A stretch of DNA of 64,000 bases from Pelobates cultripes (GCA_933207985.1 OW240912.1:80625362-80689361), one strand, 5' to 3'; positions 33,530 through 44,699 are shown, counted from the stretch's first letter. The notes: generated by a model from the sequence alone, not told the origin. Program-made: numbers and translations.

Positions 33530-36500
33530 ATTAAATTCATTCATTGATAGTCCAGCAGCAGTAAGACGGGGCATTGAAAGTCATTAGTCGTGGCCCCAAA
33601 GTGTCACCTTTTATGTTTGACTTGTGTTTAGGAAACACAAGGGATTATTTTTGCCTAGGATTAAATGGATGGCCGCATAAAATAACACAGAAGAAATCTG
33701 TCTCCCGGTAAACCCTGCGCAGAGCGAACAACGCTGTGCCCTTTGGCTGATCCTGCTTTCTGGACACAAGCCAGGTTCTAGGGCTGTTGGAAACGGTTCT
33801 CTTTTCAGTGCAAGCTGCCGCTCTGTGACCCTGACACGCTTGAAGTCAGCCTCTCTACCACAGCAGGGCAGGAAGAGATCATGAAGAGGCCATTCTCTTA
33901 GCACATGGCCGGAGGGCTCGCAGTGTTCTGCTACCTGGGATTAGAACACCGCAGTCGTTGTACAGCAGTGAATCAGATGACTGGTGGTTTTCTAGCACAT
34001 GTACATCTGTGGGGCAGTAAAATAGCAACTTCACAAGCTGGTACGACCCTGATTCAAACACCAAAACACTCTCCATAATTGCAATATATTTCCTGAAGCC
34101 AAGTTAAAGAGGTGTAACCTTTTGAGTGCCAGGCAGTTGAGCAATGCATTGCTTACAATGTGCTGGCAATTATGATGCCATTTTCCCACACTAATTTTAC
34201 CAAAAATGGCTAGATCATTCTCAATCTAAGTTTGGCAGTTGCCATTTAAAGTGGATAAAGTGTGAATGTTTTGATGCTTACAGCATCTACAATAGCCCCA
34301 GACAGTATGTGGCATTGATATGCTGCAGGATTGAACTCAAGCAGGGGTATATACTGAACTTAGAATCGTTGGATATTGACTAATGAATAAAATCTCCCCC
34401 CTCCCCCCTGCCAAAATTGCCAAATTTGGCAAATTGAAAAAATTCTCATCTTTCCCTGGATTGGCTCTTTTAACCTAAAATTTACATTTGCCTGGTTAAT
34501 TTCCAGCATCTCCCATTTTAGTGTACTGTATTACTAATCCCAGCAGGGATCGCAGAGGGAACACTACTTCAGTCCAATCACATAATGCACTGTATATAAA
34601 CTATTACAAAAATGGCTTTAGATTCCGAAAGGTCTATGTTTATTGGTAAAGTTAATGTTCTGAAAACGAACATTCCCTGCAGAATTTTACACCTTGTTTA
34701 GTATAAAGTACCGATAGCTGGATTGTTCCTGGAGGAATGCCAGTTGGCTGTGGCTGGTGATATGTTTTTAATAGATCAACAGAGCACGAAGCTTTTAAGG
34801 GTCTGTTGGTCTCCTCTTCTTAACCCCCTGAGCTCCAGAGAATTATGTGATGTAATAAACCGTAATGGTTTCCTCACCCCACCAGGCATAATATTGTTTG
34901 TTTTCATCTCTATATTATGCAGATGTTTTTTATATTATTTATGACGTCCACGATAGCAAGTTGCATCCTGAAACATATGCATGTAGGATGTCGAGTGCTG
35001 TGTGTCTTATTCCAGAATTCTGCTCATCTCTATAATAAAACTGATTATTCTTAACCCATTGTGTAGAGCTGTGGAAAATTGTTGCATTTTGTAAATAACA
35101 TAATTAGTGTGCCCCAAATGAGAGATGTTTCGTGGTATCTCCCTGGTGGGACTAATTGAATTGTGTTGCAAGCAGGTTCCTTCCCTAGTGAGTTGCTTTT
35201 ACAAATTCCAATACCCGTTTGTGTTAATTAGATAAACTTTAATGAGTTTTTAACTCTCTACCTAATAGATTCTTTGACTTTTCCTACATATGCTATTGCT
35301 TCACTGGCAGAAAATGAGTTAATTGGAAAACATTATTTAAAAGTATTAAGGAACTTGCTTTTCATCAACTTCATATCTGCATAAGAATATGGTAACTAAT
35401 ATTGTCAGAGATCGTATTGATTGTATTTAGTAAGATAGCTAAGTAAGATCTGAGTGACCTGAAGGAGACCATTTGATTCCCCACCAAGTCCAAACGGACC
35501 TTCCTCTTTATTTCTATTGTCATCTAAAAAGTTACAAAATCTTTTGCTTAATTGTAATATTACTTGATCTGATTGAAACCTACCAATTGGCTCATAATCC
35601 TTTGGGTAATTAAAGTGAGCTCAGTGCTTAGGACATCAGCTGAACTATGTCAAAGTCGTGGTTCTAATTTCTAATCTCATTTTTCCGGGGTTGATTAAAC
35701 AAGATAGGTAAAACCATTTATACCTTAGGTCTTACCTGAAAACTTTAAAAGATAAATGTACCTTATATTTTCTTTATTAATATTAACCAAGTGCAGACCA
35801 AACCTTTTCACTGGAGTAAAAAATCCATTAAGCTCTGCAGGGAATAGCATGTTTCCCTTAGAACAGGTGATGCTCTACAGTCAACATCATTCTCCTTCTC
35901 TCCATATTCAATTACCAAGAACCACAGCTCTACCTACCAACCTTGAAGCAGCCATCCGTCCATCCCAGGTTATTTCAGGCTTTGTGAACACTGGGGTATT
36001 ATCATGGGTGTTCTCATGCTAAACAAAATTTCTGACCCATGTTTCATTTTCATCCTAGTAAGGGAGTTACTTCTTAAAATGTAAACCAGTTTTTATTATA
36101 CGTATAGCCATCTAACCAGTAAACCTTAGTTTCAGATGTAGAACAGCTATGAGTCAGCCCTTGCAAACCAGGCCAACAGGTGCGAGAGCTAAAAACAAAC
36201 TGCATGGTCAGGGCATCTGCCACTGTGACGTGGCTGTCTGAAGCTCAGGTAACCCGAATGTTGACGGAGGAGGAAGGATTAATCCTTCCCAGAGACTGCT
36301 CTCCCAGAATATAACAGGACATTTCATATCTAGGGGTGAAACATGGACTTGTCAGTACTTGTACCAGTAACCACAGGCTACCAGCCTCTGGGAATGAGGT
36401 TATGGATAGTCACAGTGATAAGCAGTTCTTCTGGCATATACTCATAAGGTATTATCTACAAAACTGTCATTGCCAGCAGGGCACAGTGTACCGCAGACCT

Positions 36501-36875
36501 GCTTGGCTGAAAACACATTCAAACACTGCTTCTCGTTCTATTTAAAAACAGATTAATGCACGCTGTGTCTTTTTGACGCGTTTAGGGCAGCAGCAGTTAT
36601 TTTGTTGGGCAGGCTATTTTATTGTTGCTTAATCTTTTAAAGAGCAGTAAATGTCGTCAGTTTAAAAAAAGCCTAGATTTGTTGCAAAAATGTGGTTATT
36701 TTCTTTAGTGAAAGTGACACACAGGGCACAATGTTAATTTTGTTTACAGCAGATCACTGATTATTATTACTAGTTATAACAACTTCCAGTGAATTTCACA
36801 AGAGTCTTTAGATCCTCTGGATTGGCTGGATTAGCTGGCAGAGTGGTGGAGAATCTGCCTCTAAAACCAGATTAC
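33530..36875. other. No gene recognised (3.3 kb)
   Basis: No transposon ends, tandem arrays or domain-bearing frames. Parts such as 34,970-35,640 are complex and TAAT-rich and are not visibly repeated in the window. They are the best candidates here for ancestral single-copy sequence. Confidence 0.45.
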
Positions 36876-36879
36876 CCAG

Positions 36880-37055
36880 CTTTAGTGACTGATTATGCAC
36901 CTTTTCACTAATACGCACCATTTACAGACTGAACAGGCTAATTTTTACCATTAATAATCTGATGTTTTCAATCTTCCTTCGGCAATTGATAATAGCCTTT
37001 GTCACTGATCTCCTTTGATGGTTGATAATGTGCCTTTCCACTGATCTCCTTTTAA
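36880..37055. repeat. Degenerate ~36-bp minisatellite
   Basis: Units resemble TTGATAATGTGCCTTTCCAC followed by TGATCTCCTTTT. The same unit type appears at 44,281-44,435 and 45,262-45,325, always on the same strand. Confidence 0.55.
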
Positions 37056-37204
37056 ACTCATCAAATTTTTATGGTCTTGTCTTGCTCCTTCCCCAACACA
37101 TATCTTCAATTTCACTCTGTCTTTAGTCTTCCCCACTTCACTAAAACATGCAATTGTTTGCCTTATCCCATATCCCTTCTTACGTACACCTGTGTACACT
37201 AACT

Positions 37205-37972
37205 TTCTCTGCAATTATGTAACCTTTCTTCATGTTTTATTATTAGTCTGGTTGGAAATCCCCATTGGTAACTTATCTTCTTTTGTCTTAAAATCGATGT
37301 TATGTCATGAAATCGCCTTCTTGCTGCAACGGTAGCTGCTAAGATCTAAGAAAAAAATGTATATCTTTATATTTTTCATGTTTCCGTGGATTTTTCCCTA
37401 CTGGTTTCATGATTATGTCTTTCATGTGAAAGTTTGATAACTCTCTAGGGGATGTGCCCCATACAAGGATAAATCTGTTATTGTAGAAAACAGATCTATT
37501 AAATATGTTTCCAGTTTGTGATTTGTGAAACTTTCAGGAATCCCTCTTATTTTCAAATTTTTCCTCTGAGATCTGTCTTCCAGATCTGATATCTTTAATT
37601 CTAAAGCTTGAATTTTAGATTTTAGTTGAAGATTCTCCGCTTGAATTTCCTTGAAGTCATTTTGAAATTTTGTAAAAAGATCTGCTTGTGCTAATTTCTG
37701 AGTTACAGAAGATACTTCATTTTTTAATTCCAATGTATTGGAATCTAAATCCTTTTTTATTTTTGTATATAGATTGTCCATCATTAATAATAAAGAATCA
37801 TTGGAAAGAGTTGAATTGAGCAATTGCTCTTTCTCATGTGATGTTTCATCAGAGTAACCTGTTTGGTCTTTGTTAGAGTTATTTTAGATGTTTCATGTGT
37901 TTAGGAGAACAGAAAAGGTTAACAGATTTGTTTTTTATCAGGGATACAGATTTTTTCTTTTTTAGGAGCCAT
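37205..37972 (-). pseudogene. L1-type LINE ORF1 (coiled coil, RRM, C-terminal domain), broken
   Basis: The start MAPKKEKICIPDKKQ lies at 37,972. A long heptad-rich coiled coil (37,823-37,560; LTKFQNDFKEIQAENLQLKS region) leads into DLEDRSQRKNLKIRGIPES, the hallmark entry to the L1 ORF1 RRM. After stops, VAARRRFHDITSILRQKK and QWGFPTRLII (about 37,340-37,250) match the ORF1 C-terminal domain. ORF1p is an RNA-binding chaperone that trimerises through the coiled coil. No ORF2 follows. The upstream polypurine tract (37,978-38,290) may be its 5' leader. Confidence 0.8.
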
Positions 37973-37977
37973 TTATA

Positions 37978-38300
37978 GTTTCTCCCTCTTTTTTATATTG
38001 TTTTACTACTTCTATTTATTTATTATATATTTTTCTCTTTTTTTCTCGTTTTTCCTCTTATTTCTTATTATATTTTCTTCTTCTTTTTTTCTCCCTTTCA
38101 CTTCTTTTCTTTCCTCTTCTACTTTCCCTTTTCCTTCTCTTTTTATTTTCCTTCTTTCCTTTTCCTCCTCTCTCCCCTCCCCTCCTCTCCTCTCCTCTCC
38201 TCTCTTTTCTTCCTTCTTCCTTTGTTTCTCTCTCCTCCTTCTTTACACCGTCCACCCTCTTCGCCTCCTTTTCCCTCCCTTAGTCTTCTTCTTTCTTTTT
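37978..38300. repeat. Polypyrimidine tract (purine-rich on minus strand)
   Basis: Over 300 bases are almost entirely T and C, including CTCTCC repeats at 38,180-38,205. A second short CTCCC array is at 38,388-38,435. The frames at 37,998-38,351 and 38,058-38,255 are homopolymer-like translations. Confidence 0.85.
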
Positions 38301-38984
38301 ATAATAAAATTTTACTTTAACAAATATGTGCACTTGGAAAAATTGCATTGAAACAGAAATAAACATATTTTAGAGTCACCTTAGTTTTCTCCCCTCTTCC
38401 CTCTCTCCCCTCTCCCCTCTCCCCTCTCTCCCCTTCCTTTATGCGTCTTCTTACCACCTCCCTTTCAATAATTATAACACTCAAAAGGAGCTACTCACAG
38501 TTCTTGCGTAATTTTTTATGAGGCCTTTTCTTCAGTGCCACCGTTCACATGTTCCTGTTGGCATTTACGGCATTCACAGCATACAGTAGGTCTTTGATTT
38601 ATGGCACTTGCTTATCTTTGCGTCTACATCGTTTCTGACTGTGTCCTCCGCCATGCTTCGCGCCTCATGCACGGAAGTACCCAGTCGGAGACATTCAGCT
38701 GAGCTGCGATAAGTATTTATGGGTTCCTTGGTATTTAGAGCTCTGGAGGGAAGGAGGTATAAGGGTTAGGTAGAACAGATTTTGTGAGAGACGGGGGTAT
38801 GGAGTGAAAATCCGTAGCTTGCTTAAAATTTAAACAAAATAGCCGCTTGCAAAAGCTGGGCTCGACCACAGAGCATTTTACGTCATCACGCTCCTGTTCT
38901 GGACAAAGGCATATAAATCTCACATTAAAATTGATACACAACCAATGTTCCAGATTTGGGGACCTGCGCTTCCTATAATATATG

Positions 38985-39950
38985 ACAAAAAAAACAAGGT
39001 GCAAGAGAGTACTGAGAATGGACAACAGCTCAAATAGCCTCCCCTTTAATGGGTCCCCGCACAGATCTTAAAGGACTACTATAGCCACCCAGACCACTTC
39101 AGCTCAATAAAGTGATCTGGGTGCCAGGTCCCACAGATTTTAACCCTTCAGATGTAAACATAGCAGTTTCAGAGAAACTGCTATGTTTACATTGCAGGGT
39201 TAATCCAGCTTCTAGTGGCTGTCTTCCTGACAGCCGCTAGAGGCACTTCTGCAACGCTGAATGCGAAAATTGCATTCAGCATGCAGAACGTCCAGGGGCG
39301 TCAAGGGGCGTCCAGAACGTCCAGGGGCATTTTTAATGCGTAAGGCTCTGGCCGCACATGCACATTCGACTCCAGTCGGGAGCTGATGTCAGAGTGGAAG
39401 GAGAGGTCACCAGCTCCGAGGGATCCAAGAGCTGGATTAAAGTAAGTAGCTGTAGGGGTTTTAAGCCCTTCAGCCCAGCGGGAGAGGGGCCCTGAGGGTT
39501 GGGGGGACCTAAGGGTTATATAGTGTCAGGAAAACGAGTTTGTTTTTCTGACACTATAGTGATCCTTTAAGATGGTTTTAGCTCATCTTTGCCATTACAA
39601 AAAGAACCATGCCATTTGTATGTCAGACTGATTCCAACCAAAAGGATGGAACAGATCCAAAATGTAGGCCACCTGTCTCTGCACGAGAGATCATTTAAGA
39701 TGATCGTTTCCACCTTGTTAGGCATCTTCAGCAAGGTATAGCTGATATCCCTCTAGGCACCGTGAGCAAGGAGTCCACTTCTGGATTACTTTAAACTTAG
39801 GGAGATCAAAATACAAGGTGCAAGAGAGTACAGAGAACGGATAACAGCTCAAATAGCCTGCCCTTCCTTTGGTCCCCGTTCAGATCTCAAGTTGGTTTAG
39901 TTTATCTTACAATAAGAACCAGGCCATTTGCATAGCAGACTGTAACTATC
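38985..39950 (-). repeat. Tandem 328-bp hammerhead-type repeat, degenerate, MITE-interrupted
   Basis: On the minus strand, successive unit landmarks appear: GATCTGAACGGGGACC, CTCTTGCACCTTGT, GTAATCCAGAAGTGGACTCC, GGTGCCTAGAGGGATATCAGC, a core reading CTGAAGATGCC, AACAAGGTGGAAAC, then CTCTCGTGCAGAGAC and GTTGGAATCAGTCTG. Around 1.5 units remain once the T2 MITE is removed. The core has U7 changed to A (tolerated in hammerheads), but stem III no longer pairs well. No clear target duplication is visible. Confidence 0.75.
39068..39570. mobile_element. Complete T2-type MITE (503 bp)
   Basis: TTAAAGGACTACTATAGCC at the left and CTGACACTATAGTGATCCTTTAA at the right, with TTAA on both sides. It is the same subfamily as 20,212-20,703, sharing the interior AGCAGTTTCAGAGAAAC and the GCCGCTAGAGG region. 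It is inserted in a degenerate 328-bp repeat. Confidence 0.88.
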
Positions 39951-39954
39951 ATAC

Positions 39955-40515
39955 AACACCCTTAACAACTCTAACCCTCACCGCCACCCCTCATGATATT
40001 TACTCTCTAATCCACGCCTTCTCATTCCCTTTGCTCTGTTGGATCCATTTCTACTAATTCTCCTCTACAGGACTTCCCAGGGCACCTTTTCTATGGAATG
40101 CTCTTTCCCGTTCTATTAGATTTTACCCTAGCCCAGGGGTAGGCAACTTTTGGCACTCTAGATGTTGTGGACTACATCTTCCCTGACACGCTGCCATCTT
40201 TGTAGCTGTAAAAGCATTTTGAAATATGAAGTCTACGACCGCTTGCGTGCCGAAAGTTGCCTACCCCTGCCCTAGCCTCTAGTCCTTTAAGAAATCACTA
40301 AAAATAGAAAGCTTACCATCTTTCTGTTTAACTTCTTGCATTATAACATTACTCCAATCCCCCATACATAAACTGTTCTTTCACAGTCCACTCAATTCTT
40401 TTTTTCTCCTTCTACTCTACATTGCCTCCACCTACTGCTCTCACATGGTTAACTAAAGTAAAGTGTAAAGTGCTGCAGAATATGTTGGCACTATATTATT
40501 GTTATTATTATTATT
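39955..40515 (+). pseudogene. L2-type LINE 3' end with hAT MITE inside
   Basis: The decayed RT C-terminus reads LQDF, then RAPFLWNALSRSIRFYPS across 40,065-40,130, and continues after the MITE as SFKKSLK near 40,285. It ends in GTGCTGCAGAATATGTTGGC, then (ATT)n. Allowing for frameshifts, this is the same terminal block as the intact minus-strand copy immediately downstream. Confidence 0.7.
40134..40269. mobile_element. hAT MITE, 136 bp, perfect 8-bp duplication
   Basis: CAGGGGTAGGCAACTTTTGG and the complement CCGAAAGTTGCCTACCCCTG are terminal inverted repeats. CCCTAGCC flanks both ends (40,126-40,133; 40,270-40,277) and belongs to the L2 reverse-transcriptase codons it interrupts. It is the same family and length as 14,031-14,166. 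Confidence 0.92.
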
Positions 40516-41075
40516 TATATAGCGCCAACAAACTTCGCAGGGCTTCACAATGGGTGGACTAACAAACCTGTAATTGTAACCAGAACAGTTGTACGCACAG
40601 GAACAGAAGGGTTGAGGGCCCTGCTCAATGAGCTCACATGCTAGAGGGAGTGGGAGTAAAGTGACACAAAAGGTAAGGATAGTATTAGGAAAGTAGATTG
40701 GTAGGGTAGTATTCACGGAAGACTTAGTGGGTTTTTTAATGACTGTTGCAGGAAATAACTCAATTGGGAGCTATTAACAGTTTAATTGATACGCTTTTGT
40801 GCCAAAATTAGTTTTTAATGATTTTTTAAAGGAGTGGAGACTAGGTGAGCATCTAACAGAGAGGGAAAGTGAGTTCCACAGGAACGGTGCAGCTCTAGAG
40901 AAGTCTTGAAGGCGAGCATCAGTGGTGGGAGTATGGACAGAGGATACACGCAGGTCTTCGGCAGAGCGTAGTGGCCTAGACAGAACATACTTGTGTATTA
41001 GGGAGGATAGATAGGTGGGAGCAGCATTATGTAGCGATTTGAAAGCAAGAACCAGAATTTTAAACTGAGCTCCAT
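40498..41075 (-). mobile_element. L2-type LINE 3' part, minus strand
   Basis: A 5'-truncated copy made of the RT C-terminal frame (40,774-41,070), a 3' UTR with CCTCTAGCATGTGAGCTC and AGCAGGGCCCTCAACCC, and a tail GTTGGCGCTATATAAATAAT plus (AAT)n. It lies tail-to-tail with the plus-strand L2 copy, and their A/T-rich tails abut. Confidence 0.78.
40774..41070 (-). CDS. L2 LINE reverse transcriptase, C-terminal 98 codons, uninterrupted
   Basis: Reading from 41,070 gives AQFKILVLAFKSLHNAAPTY, then LSSLIHKYVL and RPLRSAEDLR. TDARLQDFSRAAPFLWNSLS follows, then SPSLHSFKKSLKTNF, ending at TAA 40,776-40,774. This is the conserved end of L2-clade ORF2 (FKILLLAFKSLH and RAAPFLWNSLP blocks). There is no ATG, because it is the 5'-truncated end of a LINE insertion. 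Lack of stops over 98 codons suggests a fairly recent copy. It has no independent function. Confidence 0.75.
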   Translation of the reverse strand, partial: AQFKILVLAFKSLHNAAPTYLSSLIHKYVLSRPLRSAEDLRVSSVHTPTTDARLQDFSRAAPFLWNSLSLSVRCSPSLHSFKKSLKTNFGTKAYQLNC

Positions 41076-41379
41076 ATCTTACATGAAGCCAAGTAGTACC
41101 TGAAAACTGACATTTTACTGGTGATCTCCATTTAGGTTTGCAACCTTTCGTGGAAAAAAATTACTGGACATGCTATTTTGCATAATTAATTTAACATGAA
41201 TGACATAATAATATACATATGGGAGGAAGCATTTTCCTAAATCAGTAATGTACTGTTCTGCCAGTGTCATTCATTGTGTATGTAAAGCAGTGCGTGTATC
41301 TGCCATAAATACGAAATGGCCATTCATGATCCAGTTCTCTACTACCTCTCATTCTGCCTGTGTAGCCGTCTTAGATCAT

Positions 41380-41535
41380 TTTAGTCAGTCTGTGGGGGCG
41401 GGGTCATGCAGAGATCAATGTGTTCAGTCTGTGGGGGCGGGGCCATGGAGAGTAGAATATGTTCAGCCTGTGGGGTCGGGGTCATACAGAGACTAATGTA
41501 TTTAGTCTGAGGGGTCGGAGCCATGCAGAGATTTA
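41380..41535. repeat. ~41-bp minisatellite
   Basis: Four units resemble TCAGTCTGTGGGGGCGGGGTC followed by ATGCAGAGATCAATGTGT, with substitutions. It sits directly upstream of the hAT-like element. Confidence 0.85.
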
Positions 41536-41979
41536 GCTCCCTTAGACAGAAAACAGCAATCCCAGAGCAGGGCCGGCGCGTCCATAAGGCGGCACAGGCG
41601 GCCGCCTTAGGGCGCACCGGCCCGGGGGCGCAAATGTCCGGGTGACCGGCAGGAGGGAAGCGCACAGCTCCCCTCTCCTGCCGGTCACTTCTTGTAGCGC
41701 GGCCGAGCACCAACCTGCAGTGCTGTGGACTGTGTGGAGGGGGCGGGGATATGAACGTCATATCCCTGCTCCCTCTGTAGCACACAGTGCGGCTGGCGCC
41801 CAGCAGGGGCGGAGCTACGGGCCCCCTTCTAATCAGCATGGGAGGAAGTCCTCCCAAGAAAACTACAGCAGCAGAAGGCAGAGAGGAGGGGGGCTGGGCA
41901 GGACCAGCTCCTCCAACTCCCAACTACCTCAGGCAGCACTTTGGATCCCAGGTAAGCCACCCTCCTGAACCTGTTGGTC

Positions 41980-42845
41980 AGTGTGTCTGTGTGTGTATAT
42001 GTCTGTCAATGTGTGTGTATCCATGACTGTCAGTGTGTGTGTGTGTGTGTGTATCCATGTCTGTCAGTGTGTGTGTGTGTGTGTGTGTGTGTATCCATGT
42101 CTGTCAGTGTGTGTGTGTATCTATGTCTGTCAGTATGTGTGTGTATATGTCTGTCAGTGTGTGTGTGTGTATCCATGTCTGTCAGTGTGTGTGTATCCCT
42201 GTCTGTCAGTGTGTGTGTGTGTATATGTCTGTCAGTGTGTGTGTATCCATCTCTGTCAGTGTGTGTGTATCCATGTCTGTCAGTGTGTGTGTATATGTCT
42301 GTCAGTGTGTGTGTTTATATCTATGTCTAAGTGTGTGTGTATTCATGTCTGTCAGTGTGTGTGTATGTATATGTCTCTGTCCGCGTGTCTGTGTGTATCT
42401 AAATGTCTGTCAGTGTGTGTGTGTATGTCTGTCTGTTAGTGTGTCTTTGTGTATGTCTATCATTGTGTATGTGTGTATCTGTATGTCTGTCAGTGTGTGT
42501 ATCTATGTCTGTCAGTGTGTGTCTATGTCTGTCAGTGTGTGTGTATCCATGTCTGTCAGTGTGTGTGTATATATATGTCAGTGTGTGTGTGTATCTATGT
42601 CTGTCAGTGTGTGTGTGTGTGTGTGTGTATCCATGTCTGTCAGTGTGTGTGTGTATGTATATGTCTCTGTCCCTGTGTCTGTGTGTATCTAAATGTCTGT
42701 CAGTGTGTGTGTGTATGTATATGTCTCTGTCCGTGTGTCTGTGTGTATCTAAATGTCTGTCAGTGTGTGTGTATGTCTGTCTGTTAGTGTGTCTTTGTGT
42801 ATGTGTATCACAGTGTGTGCGTGTGTGGCAGTGTATGTGTATATG
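41980..42845. repeat. GTGTGTGTATCCATGTCTGTCA minisatellite
   Basis: About 865 bp of tandem units of roughly 28-40 bp consist of (GT)n, TATCCATG or TATATG, and TCTGTCA. Some stretches form higher-order repeats (ATATGTCTCTGTCC...TAAATGTCTGTCAG, at least three times). Confidence 0.9.
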
Positions 42846-42854
42846 TGCATATAT

Positions 42855-43140
42855 CTCAGCATTCAAACACCAACACTACACACAAATAAACACCTACATG
42901 CAAACATCAACACTACATACAAACACACCCCTGAATTCAAATGTCAACACTACATACAAACACACCTCTGTATCAGACACCAAAATTATATATAAACACA
43001 CACCTACGTTCAAAAACCAACACTACACATAAATGCATGCTTGCATTCAAATGCAAACACTACATACAAACACACCGCTACAATCATACAAACATACTCC
43101 ATACAAACACATGCTTACAGTCAAACACACAAATACTGCT
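42855..43140. repeat. ~42-bp minisatellite, reverse orientation
   Basis: Units of the form AACACTACATACAAACACACC plus TGAATTCAAATGTC. It is the reverse complement of the 3005-3262 array and keeps the same variant order. Confidence 0.75.
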
Positions 43141-43314
43141 CCATGCTAAATACAATCCTGCAAGCATGGGGAATCGGTAGAGCCCCAGCTTTCAAAGCAT
43201 TGCTGAAGTTGCACGACAGATGGGGATCTATCTTTTAGCCATCCTGTGTACATACACAGACCGTCATACAGAGACATACAGTATGTATGTCTCTGTATGA
43301 CTGTGTGTATGTAT

Positions 43315-43520
43315 TCAAAAGGAATAAACGCAGGCAACACTCCAATAGTACGGCTGGTATATTTATTGATAGGTGAACCACCCCAAAGAAAGTGCGTCGT
43401 TTCGGCTCAGCAGAGCCTTATTGCATGAGCTGAAACATCACACTTTCTATGGGGTGGTTCACCTACCAATAAATATACCATCCTTACTATTGGAGTGTTG
43501 CCTGCGTTTATTCCTTTTGA
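43315..43520. repeat. Fold-back repeat centred on GAAAC-type motif (206 bp)
   Basis: The left arm TCAAAAGGAATAAACGCAGG is the complement of the right end CCTGCGTTTATTCCTTTTGA. Arms of about 80 bp differ at a handful of positions. The centre contains CGTTTCGGCTCAGCAGAGCC and TGAGCTGAAACATC. The minus strand shows a perfect GGCTC/GAGCC stem followed by GAAACG, as in hammerhead stem II plus GAAA, but without CUGAUGA. AATAAATATACC occurs in both arms. Confidence 0.8.
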
Positions 43521-44280
43521 AAGACTTTACTGGTGGATCCAGCGATGTCCGCCTGACACGGAGCATCCACCACTGTTGATGGCCGGAGCATTTACACGGT
43601 ATCAGTGTGCAGGGTTCTTTGTTTGTCTGTGTATGTATGTCTCTGTATGCCTATCTCTATGTTTCTTTATGCCTGTGTCTGTATTTCTGTGAGTGCCTGT
43701 GTCTGTATGAATGTATGTCTGTGTTTGTATGACAATGTACCTGTATGTGTAGATTGTATGACTGTGTTTGTTTGTGTGCCTTTTATGACTGTGTGTCTGT
43801 ATATCTTTGTGACTGTGTGCCTGAAAAATTATGTCTGTGTGCTTGTATGGTTGTGTGTCTGTATGTTTGTGTATTTGTGCATGTATGTATTTTTGCCTGT
43901 ATCTATGTCTATGTGGGAGAAAAAGAGAGATAGATAGGGGCTGGCGGGGAAGTAAGAAATACATAAGAGGTGTTGTAGGAGACACACTAAAGGGGGGTGT
44001 AAGGCACAAAGGGGCCAAATGGATAAGACATTCAAGAGAGTGGATATGCAACACTAATGGGGGTAAGAAATTCAAAAGGGGGCTACGAGACACAGAGGTG
44101 AAGATGCATTGTTTATTTTTGGGGGGGGGGGCGTCAAAATGCATCTTCGCCTGTGTAGTCAAAAATCCTAGCACCGGCCCTGTCCCAGAGTCCAGCCAGC
44201 AAAAATACATTTACATTTAGCAATGGCCAAACAGCCTAATATACTGTACAAGTAAAATTCAGGCCAGGTGGCAACCCTAT

Positions 44281-44435
44281 CTCCCTTTAGCTCCTGAAAA
44301 TGAGCATTTTTACTTTAAATACACCTTTCACTAATAATTTCCCTTAATGATTACTAATGCTCTTTTGCACTGATGATCTCTCTTTAGCATCTGATAATGC
44401 ACCTTTCACTAACAATCTCCATGCATAATGGACCA
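44281..44435. repeat. Degenerate ~36-bp minisatellite
   Basis: Units like TGATAATGCACCTTTCACTA plus ACAATCTCC; the same type as at 36,880 and 45,262. Confidence 0.5.
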
Positions 44436-44494
44436 TTTCTCAGGTGATCTTATAGATTGTAATTATGTTTGAGCAGGACCTTCGTTACCTCTAA

Positions 44495-44549
44495 ATATCT
44501 CCTTTCTAGAATTGTAAAGCGCTGCAGAAGTTGTTTCGCTATAAATGAT
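44495..44549 (+). mobile_element. L2 3' tail, split by the hammerhead repeat insertion
   Basis: ATTGTAAAGCGCTGCAGAAG leads to TTGTTTCGCTATAAATGATG, the standard L2 terminal block. Its AT-rich tail resumes at 45,238 as GCTATAAATGATAACAATAA. The 328-bp-repeat element inserted in this tail. Confidence 0.65.
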
Positions 44550-44699
44550 GATATGTTTCAGAGATGTTCTCTCTGTAATGGCACAAGATGAGCTAAAACC
44601 AGCTTGAAATCTGAGCAGGGACCCACCGAAGGGCAGGATATTTCAGTTGCTGTCCGTTCTCAGAATACTCTTGCGCCCCGTTTTTTGCTCTCCAGCTAT

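Larger units (their letters stand above)
41568..44182. mobile_element. Large non-autonomous hAT-like element, perfect 8-bp duplication
   Basis: CAGGGCCGGCGCGTCC at the left and CTAGCACCGGCCCTG at the right, with TCCCAGAG on both sides (41,560-41,567; 44,183-44,190). The 2.6-kb body holds arrays of TG-rich minisatellite, a reverse-oriented copy of the ~42-bp array, and a fold-back repeat. No transposase is visible. The Cys/Val/Ser-rich frames (up to 219 codons) are repeat translations. Confidence 0.85.

Noticed and set aside
41974..43032. Long Cys/Val/Ser-rich frames of up to 219 codons
   Set aside because: They read through the (GT)n minisatellite in several frames at once. No signal for a real protein.
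43602..44210. 202-codon minus-strand frame
   Set aside because: It overlaps TG-rich sequence within the hAT-like element and has His/Thr-rich low-complexity content, with no domain.
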